Of a DNA stretch of 64,000 nucleotides, positions 47,264 through 58,002 are shown piece after piece. Each line of letters starts with the position of its first letter. Position 1 is the stretch's first letter. The DNA is from Actinomucor elegans (taxonomy: Eukaryota > Mucoromycota > Mucoromycetes > Mucorales > Mucoraceae), in contig JAMSLZ010000006.1 in the NCBI GenBank assembly GCA_026027325.1, forward strand, positions 1,116,001 to 1,180,000, read 5' to 3'. The notes under the pieces are model-generated. The model saw only the letters and a list, made by a program, of their open reading frames with translations, was not told where the DNA came from and did no database searches. The position numbers and the translations under genes were made by a program.

Positions 47264-48753
47264 AAAGGTAAAAGAAAGTTATAATAAAAAAAGGGTTTCA
47301 TGTTCCAAGTGTAGTTGTGTGTCATGATTCTGAGATTTTAAGCAGCTACAATAGGTCTGAAGGACCCGGACCGCGCATTCGTGACTTACGTTTAAGCGTG
47401 ATTGATTCTGATTGTGCATGAACATGTTGTGATACTCTTCTAGAACACAGCAGTCTGTATTAACGATGTGTCAATATATTATTGGGTTAGCATTAGTGGA
47501 AAAAAAGCATAAAAGCTAATATATATGTTAAGAATCAGAAGTAAGATAGCTTTATTTTATAAAGAAATGGCTAAAAACTCCGGATGTAACTTCAGATACT
47601 GTGTATTTATACTACCATTTTATATTATGCGTAAATCTAAAAACTGTGGCTATACTTCTGGATTGGTTAGCCTATAATTGTAGGCAATCCATGTTTTGAT
47701 TCTGGAAAAATTACAAGTGCTGTTTATTTGGCAATGGCCATTAACTATCAGAAGATCATCCATCTATATCACTGGTTTCGTATAAGCACTTATAAAAAGA
47801 ATATTTTATGCAAGCGCATCGATAGTTTTAACAAGCTAAAAATACTTCGAGGAGGAGCTATTGAGTGCTAGTAGATAATTATAAATTCCTTCAATTTCTA
47901 CGATGATGAAAACGAAAACTTAATTGTCAAAAATTATTCTTTAGCAAAAGCTACAATACATGTAATAGCTTATTTCGAGTACAAACTACTCATTACATGC
48001 GACATTTAACTGAGATTAGTTGGAAAAAAAAATTAGAAATGAATAAATGGCGTAGTATGTGTTTTACATTATTTACTGTTAATCAACCACAGTAAATTAT
48101 TCATGTTTCATACAGCACTATTTAATCATCACGACTAGATCACTCGTTCAATCTCGATCAAATGACAAATCTAATTAGCATTTCGTACTCATAATAAGCA
48201 GCTGCATCAGTTAGAATTATTGTTTAGTTGCAGCGTAATTAATAGATTAATTATTATATACTTGTCGTTAGAGAATATGTTGAAATAGGAAACTGAAAAA
48301 AAAAATATATTACATTGTTATTATCAGCTGAACTATTGATCATTTATGAGACTTCTATCTCTCCAGTATGTTATGCAGATAAATAACATCGCTTCTACAT
48401 CGTCAAGTACTATGATTATAGATTTGCTTATCGGAAGATGCAAATATTAGAACATTTCTTTTCAAAGTTTGGAATTGCTCTGAATTAAGCGCAATCTCGT
48501 AGATTTAATTTTCAAATTCTTCCATTTGCGCCCTTGTATAGAGAGAGCTACAATAAAAATATGATAATCTCTTTTTTTTTATCACAATACACAATTCATT
48601 TATTATATGACATGCATTGAGGTTTTCTACAACCAGAGTGTAGGGCATAACAACTACTATGTTTGTATTTAAACTCCGTTTCAAAAGTGTGCCATAATAA
48701 TAACCTACAACTGGAAAATTTTTATAGAATCACCGTTTAGATTCATATAGATC
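47206..48753. other. divergent promoter interval with motif copies
   Basis: Between the divergent CC2D1-like and NOL8-like genes. It holds a (TA)n run at 47229-47250 and two copies of the dispersed motif at 47968-48205. No gene supported. Confidence 0.6.
47968..48205. repeat. dispersed intergenic motif, two copies in opposite orientation
   Basis: The minus-oriented copy reads CTACTCATTACATGCGACAT then TTAACTGAGATTAGTTGG. The plus-oriented copy reads CAATCTCGATCAAATGACAA then ATCTAATTAGCATTTCGTAC and TCATAATAAGCAGCTG. The cores lie about 170 bp apart. Confidence 0.65.
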
Positions 48754-51085
48754 ATGACCGACATAGTGGTAGAAGATAAACCCAAGCCTGAAAAAGAAGT
48801 AAAACAAGTACCTACAGGTAATTTTCCCGAGTTTCTCTAACCATTTCTTGATTTATGTATTAATGCACCCCGAAACACTACTAGGACCAGTGGATAAACG
48901 TATCTATATTGGTGGTTTACATGCAACAACGACCGAAGATCAAATCAAAGATCGATTTAGTAAATTCGGCAGTGTGAGCAATGTTACCATTGCAAAGAAC
49001 ACAGGCAGTATGTTTGATTGATCGTACAAGATATAATACAACATTTAACTCAAAATTTATTCAATCCATAGACGAATGTCGAGGTTTTGGACATATGACT
49101 ATCCATACAACTCCCAAACAATGGGAAACTTGTAAGTTCATGCCATCGTTTGCCTCTTTAGATATTTATTTACTGAAACGAAAAAAAAAAAGGTTTATCT
49201 GTATATAATGGCGCCAAGTGGAAAGGTCAAGAACTCAAACTGGAGGAAGCAAAGATGGATTGGCAAGAGCGTAAAAGACTTCGAGAAGAAAAGATCTTAG
49301 AACAAGAAGAGAAAAAGAAAAAAAGACTGCTGAGATGGAACGATAGTGAAGGCTTCCATGCTAAAGATATGACACCTGTCACTGATAATAATATGGGTAC
49401 AAGAAAAGGTTGGAAGAGAGGTAGATACGGCAGAGCTATTGCTGTGATGAGATTGAGAAAGAGTGACGGTACAAAGGTATGTATACATATAGATATAGAA
49501 AATCTTTTGCTGGGTCTAATATATAACTTGTCTTGTTGATTAGTTTGTCTTTGAACCAACACATTACAAGAACAATTTGACAAAACTATACAATATTGGT
49601 GTGCGTATGAAGCCAGTGAGCCAATTAATTACCAAGATCGATTCTGAGGGGAGCTCAGATGAGGAAGATTGGCCTTCCTTCACTAATCAAAATACTGATC
49701 AATACGAAGATGAACAAGACTCTCATTATGATGATAATACAAAGGTAAAAAAAAGTGCAAATCCGCTGGCCTGTATGATACTCAACATCAGGATATAGAT
49801 GACTGATGATCAAAAACGAAGAGCAGCCATGGAAAAGATGTTTGAGGAGCAGCAGGCAAAGAAAGAGCTCATTAGTAAATCGCTTGCAGTTGCTCAGTCA
49901 GAAGGTCTCAACCATACCAAGTTTGAAGATGACCAAGACGATGATATCAAAGCTGATGACGCTTTCAATATGGATGTTGATGAGCCAGTGCAACCTGTTG
50001 AAGCAAAGAAATGGATGTTTGATTCTGATGAAGATGATGAGAGCGATCAAGAACTGGATATTAAAATCAATCCTGTACTTGAAGGCGAAGCAGGTCGTAA
50101 GCGTTTGGAACTTCAAAAGAAGTTCAAGGGTGATGACCGTTTCAAGTTGGGTGAAGACTTTATTGATGAAGAAGAAAAGAATGCAAAGCCTAAAGATTTG
50201 GGTGATGAAATCACACAAGGGTTAGGTGCTGAAAAAGACCAGGCTATGGATGTACTTCGATCCATGTTTGGTGACCAAAAGATGGATACTAAGACTAAAC
50301 CAAGAACAAACTTATGGGCTAATTCTGCACGTTTTGATCCGGAAGCTGAGAATGCGTCTGCTTTCCTTGCTCAGAAGCCTGCTGAAGAAGAGAATATAAA
50401 CGACTACCAAGAAAATGATAATGAAGACGATGATGACGAAGACTTCTTTGGTAGCATAATTTAATGATTTTTTTTTATCAAATATTCACTCATATTTGTT
50501 ATATATATAGCTCAACCAAGAAAGACAACTGAGAGTGCTTTGCCTGTGGTATCAACGGAAAAGCATTTCGAAGTCAATACCAACCTGAAGCCTCTATTTG
50601 GTGATGCTGGAGAAGGTAAACTATTAGTGTATTTATGTTATAGCTTGGTTCTTAACACGGTTTTTGTTCATAGCGCCCTTCACACTATTTGGTGGTGATG
50701 ATGATGATGAGCCAGTGCAGAAGCAAAAGCCACTCTTTAGTAAAGCAGATGATGATTTTACACCAGATTTTATTCCAAAGAAGGCACAAGGCCGTTTGGG
50801 CTTGGGTGTGTTGTTCTTTTTCCATTTCGATGAACCCTCTTTAGTAAACAAGTAATGCACCTTTCAGTCTTTAAACTTAATCAGCTTACTGACTTTTTTT
50901 TTTCACAAAACAGGAGCTGTTATTCTTATGATGCAGAGGGGATCTTCCAAGAAAAGGTAGAGGAACGCGACAGTTATGAAAACAAGTGGAGAACTCAGCG
51001 ACCCATCATCAAAGAAATCCTAAAGAAACGTCAAAAGAATGCAGCGAAAAATCAAAAGAGAAGATCTACAAGAGACTTGAAATAA
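48754..51085 (+). CDS. NOP8: NOL8/Nop8-like nucleolar RNA-binding protein
   Basis: Probable 60S ribosome-assembly factor. Nine exons (48754-48817, 48885-49007, 49072-49131, 49193-49476, 49544-49744, 49799-50450, 50511-50615, 50674-50851, 50914-51085) join in phase to 612 residues. An RRM occupies about residues 28-100: RIYIGGLHATTTEDQIKDRF (RNP2 side), ECRGFGHMTIHTTPKQWETC and SVYNGAKWKGQELKLEEAK. The last block is a hallmark of NOL8. The middle is acidic and Lys-rich, with repeats of DEDDE type. The C-terminus has LFFFHFDEPSL and EERDSYENKWRTQRPIIKEI, matching the C-terminal block of the family. Two acceptors are preceded by long A-runs rather than pyrimidines (49192 and others). The long acidic third exon block explains the antisense open frames. 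Confidence 0.9.
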
Positions 51086-51126
51086 ATTCATGTATCATAT
51101 CACTAATAAAGAAAAATACTTTTTAT

Positions 51127-52792
51127 TGATTCATATGGACCTTTGTTAATTTTGCGACTTGATCTGCAAAATCTATCCAAAGCATTTTCAGCAGTGTAGG
51201 TTCCGTCAAACGTGTGAACTGATCGCCTTGTTTATCTTTCAAATTGCTAATGACAAAAGGAACTGCTGCATAACTATGATTTCCATATAACGCAGGCGAT
51301 ATATGGCCTCCTGTCCCAATGGCGGTGTATTGAAAGGGATGCAACGAGTGAATAACTATAGATGTTTACTTTTATTCTCTTACATCAGTTGTGTTAGCAT
51401 TCAGTTCCGATATCACTGATCTAATCATTTGATCTATTTCTTCAAGAAAATGCAATTTTCTTATACAGATGAACATGAACTGTATTGACTTGTGCGCCTC
51501 TTGACCTCCCTTCTATATTGTGACCAAGGGCCACTATTATCAACAACTATCAAATAGTAAAATTCGAAATTGTATTTATTGGTTTGAATAGGATAATTTA
51601 ATGTTTTCGCTTTAACTTTGAAATCAGTGGAGCAGTTTCCAGCTATGCCTGGTACACAGATCAAATTCATATCCAATGTCATTAACACCTACAATAGCGC
51701 AAGTAGACACAATCAAAAAGTGCATTGTCTAGACCATACAATTTATGTTAAGCACATCAAGTGGCTGCTACAGTCTTTTTAAAAGAACACGGTTTGCAGG
51801 AGGTATGTTCTTGCATTGGCCTTGTTTTGATTAATCGGGTAGTTTGTCAGCTTCTCATAGAATGCAGTTAATGATTCGTTTTTTAACTAATGATCAGAGG
51901 CCAGAAATACTGTGCAGCAATGTAAATTAAATACATGCCTTGCTGGCCATGATGGATGTTTTGTTATTTGCAGTAGATTGACTGAATAAGTGGCTTTCAC
52001 AAAAACCACAAGTATGTATCAAATAGTAAAAGCCAAGTTATTTATTATACGTCTTTGAAAGAGTCTATATCTGTGGTAGTGTATCTTAAATCAGATCTTA
52101 TGCAAATACCGTTGTGATGTTCAGTAATCTGTTTTACTGACACCAAATGAGACGATTGGGAAAAACGGGGACAATTGGCTATTTAGATATAGGAATGAAT
52201 GATCCCATTTGGATTTAATGCACTGCAGGCTGTTACAAATTATCGATATCAATGCCTAAAATAGGACCTAATCCTTTGAAATACCAATCTACTGTTATTA
52301 ACGTAGCTGTGCTTGATATTTTATTTAGAGACTAAATTTGGCTGTAATTTTCTATTCCAGCTAATGCTCTTTTCCACCCACATAGTAGCACTACCTTGGA
52401 AGAAATATCACCAGGGATCCTATTGAGACCAGAATCCATGCTTTCAAACACATTTCGTCCTTTATAGTACCTAGAAAAAGTTATGATTTGTTAAATGAGG
52501 TTTAAAACTATATAAACATATTTACATTCGAATATGATAACTGAAAATTGACATGTGCGCAGTATCAAATCCACAAGTGAAGCTCAGTTCGGCAGGGCCT
52601 AGAAAACCATCGTGGCCTTGCTCTACGAATTGACAGCGTGATGATTGTTATTTACTACAAAGCGTTGTTTGTATTACTTGCCAAAGGTGTATTCGCTTGT
52701 TGCGAAAACGCGCTATAGTTCAGTTTGGGAATATCAATTTCACTTGGTCTGTCAACTAAGAAAATGAGCAATTTCCCGTTATTTTTGACCAT
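51127..52792 (-). CDS. uncharacterised many-exon gene, frame not fully resolved
   Basis: The first exons join cleanly: 52678-52792, 52526-52622, 52395-52470, 52331-52237. They encode MVKNNGKLLIFLVDRPSEID, QGHDGFLGPAELSFTCGFDT, MYYKGRNVFESMDSGLNRIP and LITVDWYFKGLGPILGIDID. Further coding-like stretches follow: QLSPFFPIVSFGVSK (about 52120-52175), SLTAFYEKLTNYPINQNKAN (about 51880-51800), VPGIAGNCSTDFKVKAKTLN (about 51660-51600), EEIDQMIRSVISELN (about 51443-51400) and a last exon from about 51350 with HPFQYTAIGTGGHISPALYG and LLKMLWIDFADQVAKLTK. The last two stretches cannot be joined in phase by the obvious splice sites, so either an exon is mis-drawn or a base is missing. I recognise no family. 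It could also be a decaying gene. Confidence 0.5.
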
Positions 52793-53353
52793 GGTTCAGT
52801 GAAAATGGAGAAAGAAGGAAAGTTGCCACAATGTTGTTGGTTACCAAAAAAAAAAAAAAAAAAAAAAATGTTTTAGCTCAAGTAGTGCATTTCCTGTATG
52901 CTGAATATGCGAACTATTCAAAGAAAAATACTGCGCTCATTCAATAGGCATCTACTTATTATCCACATAACAAGCATATGATGTGGTCAGTTAAGGTTTT
53001 ATTTCATTGTCCCATGATGAGCCGAGCAATTAAATTTGAAACATAGCATACTAGTACGAATCTTAGAGCATTTAACCATAATATGAAAAGGCACCAGTGT
53101 ATGTATATCAAAAGCGCATTATCACGTCAAAGCTCTATATTCAGAAGCTGCAGATACGTTTAATGATGCGCCCTATCTACTTTATCATAAGTAATTTTTT
53201 TCGTACCATTCATTACTATTATTTTAGGATCTGTGAGTCGATCAATACAACCGTTAAACTTTTATATCTAATTGAAACTTTGGATTGTCGTGTTCGTATT
53301 AAAGCCGCTCTTTATTATTATTATCAATAAATGACAAGACAAGTAGTAACTGT
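52793..53353. other. gene-free interval
   Basis: Upstream of the unidentified gene and downstream of CK2 alpha. It has an A-run of about 25 at 52844-52868. No gene supported. Confidence 0.55.
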
Positions 53354-54704
53354 TCAAGATTGATTTTGTCTTACAGGATCTATAGTATATATACGGTTTA
53401 ATACAATTCTTGGTTGAATATATATAAGAGCTTACCAAAATAATGATGAGCCATAGCTTCCTTGGCTGTAAGACGTTCTTGATGATCATATCTTAACAAC
53501 TTGTCAAGGAAATCGATAGCTTCATCTGTAACAAATCTTTGATTGTCACTAGTAATGAACTTATTCCAAGGCTTACGAAGATGTCTACCCAGAATATTAT
53601 TATATTCTGGAGCAAGTGTAATGGAATACTTTTCTGTGTATCTAAATAATTCATCTGTACCGAGAACACGAGCAATTTTGACCAACTGATCATAATTGTC
53701 ATGACCATGAAAGAAAGGCTCTTTGCGGAAGATCTATTATATGTAAGTACACGTCTGTTTCTCCCAACCAGTAAACTACTTTACCATACTAGCAAACATA
53801 CAGCCATAACTCCATAAATCCAAACTGTAATCATACTCTTGGAAATCGACTAAAAGTTCAGGTCCTTTAAAGTATCTTGATGCAACGCGTACATTATACT
53901 CTGTTCCAGCATGATAGAATTCGGCTAATCCCCAATCGATCAAGCGCAGCTACAATCATATAGGTTAGTTCTCGCCCAAACATTGTTACTTTTTTTTTTT
54001 TAAAAAAAATTTACCTGTTTCTTTTCATGATCAATCATGACATTATGAGGTTTAACGTCGCGATGCATAATACCTTTTGAATGACAGTAATCCAAAGCCT
54101 ATAGATATATATTATTGGACTGTCATGACCAGAAAACGACGCGTTTTGTCTTGCCTTTAACAGCTCGTGCATGTAATACTGAATGTCGTATACTGTGAAA
54201 CGAGGATAAAGAATTTTGAACTCGGTATTGTTCACATATTCTGAAATGATAGCAGGTGTTTTGGACTACCAAATAATATGTTAGTCAAGGTTATTTTCTT
54301 CTAGAACACTAACTCACAATAGGATCGCGAACAATATCCAAAAGACCAACAATATTGATTCCACCCGCTAAGTTTTGGAGAATCTTGATTTCACGTTTAA
54401 TCTTTTTTTTCTTGACTGGTTTTAAAGCCTTGATGACACATTTTTGATTGTTTGTAATGTTGATGCCTTGGAAGACCTCAGAATATTTACCACGTCCAAC
54501 CTTACGAATAATTTCGTAATTTTCTTGATTTCTAATGTATGAAAGGTTAGATGATGCTACTTGGTTATCATTCAGTTCCAGTATTTACCCCCATTCTACT
54601 TGAAGGTTATCATAATCCCAATAAGAGGTTGGCATGTTGGCGTTTACATCAGCATAGCACCGGGCTATGCTTTTACAATTCGTCGTGTTCACTGTGGAAC
54701 TCAT
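53354..54704 (-). CDS. CKA1: casein kinase 2 catalytic subunit alpha
   Basis: Constitutive Ser/Thr kinase of the CK2 holoenzyme. Seven exons (54589-54704, 54318-54531, 54155-54265, 54015-54098, 53785-53949, 53436-53733, 53354-53379) join in phase to 337 residues, the normal length. Landmarks are [20 protein letters not shown], the glycine loop [10 protein letters not shown], the basic substrate-binding cluster [15 protein letters not shown], the catalytic loop [12 protein letters not shown], the CK2-specific DWG ([20 protein letters not shown]) instead of DFG, and [14 protein letters not shown]. The third intron (54099-54154) begins GCAAGA, not GT, after AAG: a GC-AG intron, needed to keep [19 protein letters not shown]. 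The last exon is only 26 bp and adds DPVRQNQS. Confidence 0.96.
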
Positions 54705-55554
54705 TCTCGAAGTGAAAAAAGTGTTTCCAATGGTTTTTTTTTTTTTTTTTCCTTCTGTATTATAGAGTCACACAGACTGAAAAGTAGATTAAAAAGCCCG
54801 AGAGTTCACTATTCTCGCGTCATATCTTTACCACAAATGCTAAGCCGATCCGTTAATATTATTAGGGATGGATCAATCGCCTCGATTAATCAACGCGTAC
54901 GTAAGTGTATTGATATCAAGCGTTTCATTGCTACCAAGAGTCGAGCTGGTATTATGCGATGTTAATATAGAGTAACTATTTGATACCAATGTCGACACTA
55001 CCAACTTTGTTTTCAAGGCATAATTCATCACACAATAGTATGGTTTATGTATATGGAAAGACTAATTTATGAGTATATAGCAATTAAATTATATATAAAT
55101 TGTGCATAATTCAACTTTTGGAGAATAATAGAACATATACATTGTATTGTTCAATGTGCAAAGCAAATCTTTGTAAACTTTGTTATATAACATAATAATC
55201 GCATTAGTGAATAAAAAAGTCGCTTGTCGAATTTTAAGAAATTGATCCGAGATGCGACGTACCCCTTTTGAGTAACTATTATTTTCTAAGGAGCATGAGA
55301 AGTACTTTAGCGGCAGAGTTAATAGTATAAACTCGATAGTCGTGCTTTGGGGCACTCTCATCTATATTTTACTTATATAAAAAGCCTGGATTAGTTAATT
55401 AAAATCAATAATTTTTCTATCGCTAATAAACTCATGATAACCTCAACTATTAAAACCGAATGCGGCAATATACTTGTTCTATTCCAAGAGCAATTCACAT
55501 ATCCACAAAGGTTGTTAATGGCTGCTGTGCCTATCTAAATATACAATCATACAT

Positions 55555-55558
<4 letters not shown>

Positions 55559-55602
<44 letters not shown>
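55559..55602. repeat. poly(A) homopolymer, about 44 bp
   Basis: Uninterrupted A-run in the promoter interval; no retroelement sequence before it. Confidence 0.9.
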
Positions 55603-55604
<2 letters not shown>

Positions 55605-55843
55605 GCTTAGAATTATGTTAAAATTATAATACGTCCAAACCGAATAAACTCTCTGAAGAATTACTCGAGACCGTCAATACTGATCATATGGGCATCATTA
55701 GTATCCCTGGTATAGTAAGTAGCTTTTTTTTAACGCTGTATTTTCAAATAAATAAAATGTTTTCCTGACAGTGCGTTTAAGATGCACGTTTGCACCTTCA
55801 TTCAGCCAATGAAAATTACAGTGGTAGTGGTAGCAATATGTCA

Positions 55844-55877
<34 letters not shown>

Positions 55878-55885
<8 letters not shown>

Positions 55886-55915
55886 GCGTTATTTCGCGCT
55901 CTGACGCGATTTTTT
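55878..55915 (+). promoter_or_regulatory. GC-rich hairpin with E2F/MBF-like site before CECR2-like gene
   Basis: AAAATCGCG (ending 55888) pairs with CGCGATTTT (from 55905), and the flanking A-run and T6 lengthen the stem. The loop carries TTTCGCGC, an exact E2F-type core. It lies 20-55 bp before the start codon, so it may be in the 5' UTR or core promoter. It could be an S-phase element; function is inferred. Confidence 0.45.
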
Positions 55916-55934
55916 ATGTTCTTTTTCGTTCCAT

Positions 55935-57843
55935 ATGCCTTCACGTAGCTCAACGACTTCTAAAAGAAATAGCACAAAGCCCAACATGCCAAGCGAGCCT
56001 CGAAAAATGGCTAAGCAGAAACCTGTAGTGGCCGTGACCAAAGATTCGCAACCAAGTAAAATAAAGGATCACCTCCATTGATTCAAAATATACTAACTTG
56101 AACAAGAGGATATTCTTCACGCCTCTTGGGAATTTCTTAGTGTCTACGTATTCTTTCATATCTTCCGTTCTTATTTTCAGTTGCCCGATGCCTTTTCAAT
56201 TGAAATGTTGGAGAATGCACTCTTGGAAACCGATCAAGAATACGATCATACTGAACGAGAAGCCAGCGTGACAAGTCAAGATATCCCTGCTTCTACCGCT
56301 AATCGTTTGCCTAACTTTATCATCGCTGTCATCAAGCCTTTATTGAGTGCACGAAGAAGAAGCACTATCAATGAGAACAATTATCAAGAATTCCTGCAGA
56401 AACTGTTTCCTGATATTGCCAAGTTCAATGAATTGAACTTGTTGGAAAAAATCAAACTGCTCAAACGTATCGAGCAGACTTATATCGAAACTATGGATGA
56501 ACAGTTTATTGCAGCCAAAGAAAAGAAATCCCCTGGAGAATTGGTAAAGGCTCTCTGTTGAATGGGAATGGTCGCAAAACTAACACGTATAATATACAAT
56601 AGAGAATGAACCCATTAGGTACTGATTATGAAGGTTGGACATATTGGTATTTTGGAGGCACTAGATTGTATAGAGAAATACCTCTTCCTCAAGGCAGTAG
56701 TAAAAGATCCACTGAGTGGATGAACGTAACAGACTTTTCATTTGATTTGATATGTTCCACAACGGAGGAATGGCACAATCTAATCAAAAAGTTCCAGCCC
56801 TCTAACCGATCCTCCAACAAAGAATTGGCTTCGACATTATGTGATATAGGTTTGAAAGCTATTAGCGAATTTGAAGCAAGAGAAGCGGCCCGTCAAGCAA
56901 AAGAAGCCGCTCGATTAAAACGTGAGGCTAAACTGGAGAAAGCTAAAAAGGTGGAGCTTTTGCCAAAAAAGAGAAGTAGCAGATTAGAAGTCAAGGTAAA
57001 TGGAATTGATTAACTGTTTGTTTTACATACTAAATGAATATAGCATGAAGAAGAAGTCAAAAGGCAGAAATTGTTAGAGGATGAAAAACAACGAGCTGAA
57101 TTAGAAAAGTATGAATATATCAAAAAAATCAAGGAAGCAAAAGAACAGGCGGAGAAAGACAAGCGAGATTTACGGATAGAGGAAGCAAGGCTAAAGAACG
57201 ACATCTATGCTTATATTTCAAATTTAATATCGCAAGGTCAAGTTGAGCTCAGGGGACTGCGTACAATGATTAGTTCAAAAGCATCCAAGAAAGAAGTAAT
57301 AACTAAAATGCAAGGTTGGATTGGATTATTGGGTGATAGCATATCATGCCGAGTAACAGATGAAAATACGATCCATTTCACTAGTAATAACTTACAAGGA
57401 GGTAACTTTATATATATATGTGTGTATGCATCGGTTTGTAACCAACTCACTTCTTTGTAGCATCTCAATCTGTTGTATTTAGGAATGCTATAAGATACTA
57501 TATAAAGACTATCAAAGAATGTCAACTAGAACCAACATCTCAAGCGTATGAACAGTTAAGCAGTGTATACACCAAGTTTATTTTGAATAGATATGAAAAT
57601 CTGGATGCGTTTTGTAGTGACTTGAACCATGTATATACTACCTTTCTTGATACAAACGAGCTTGCCCATGCCATTGATCTTTTGAAGCAGATATTTGCTT
57701 CACAGTTAGTAAACAATGCCGAAAAAACTGGTACCGAAGAACACGTTGACGAGAAAAATAATACATTAGACGTAACCCCCAAGGATTCACCTTTATCTTC
57801 TGACACAACTATCCATGATACACCCATAGAAGCCAATATATAA
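55935..57843 (+). CDS. CECR2-like chromatin-remodelling protein (one-base frame break)
   Basis: Exons 55935-56055, 56108-56543, 56603-56995, 57044-57401 and 57461-57843; about 563 residues if one base is restored. After a basic tail, the segment ILHASWEFLS then LRILSFFRSYFQLPDAFSIE and MLENALLE aligns with the N-terminal DDT-like region of CECR2 (SWWE...HFCSLFR.AF.L...IE.LE.ALL). The next block PLGTDYEGWTYWYFGGTRLY matches CECR2 PLGED..G.LYWYF.GTR.Y closely. A long Lys/Glu/Ala coiled coil (about 260-380) follows; there is no bromodomain. The frame breaks near 56146: GTGTCTACG needs one more base (for example GTGTCCTACG). Exon 2 plus one base restores phase 0 to the next exon. CECR2 proteins partner ISWI ATPases (CERF complex), which is the likely role. 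Confidence 0.78.
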
Positions 57844-58002
57844 ATAATAATAATAATAATACATTGGCCAAACTATTCACATTGACTAATAGCTCTACAA
57901 GCGAATGCAAGATATTAAAAGTCCGGTTGGATTGGCACATATAAGAATGAGCCCATGAAGCCTAATCTTTCCGCTCTTTTTTCGGTAAGAAACTTATAAA
58001 GA

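Larger units (their letters stand above)
54705..55934. other. divergent promoter interval with two long poly(A) tracts
   Basis: Between divergent CK2 alpha and the CECR2-like gene. It holds A-runs of about 44 (55559-55602) and about 35 (55849-55883) and the hairpin at 55875-55916. A 134-codon frame at 54561-54965 overlaps the CK2 start on the other strand and is not supported. Confidence 0.6.

Noticed and set aside
51127..52792. Assigning the unidentified gene to a GPI-transamidase, ceramidase or peptidase family
   Set aside because: I compared remembered motifs of these families with the visible segments and found no convincing match.
54561..54965. 134-codon + strand frame
   Set aside because: Antisense to the first CK2 alpha exon; no family resemblance.
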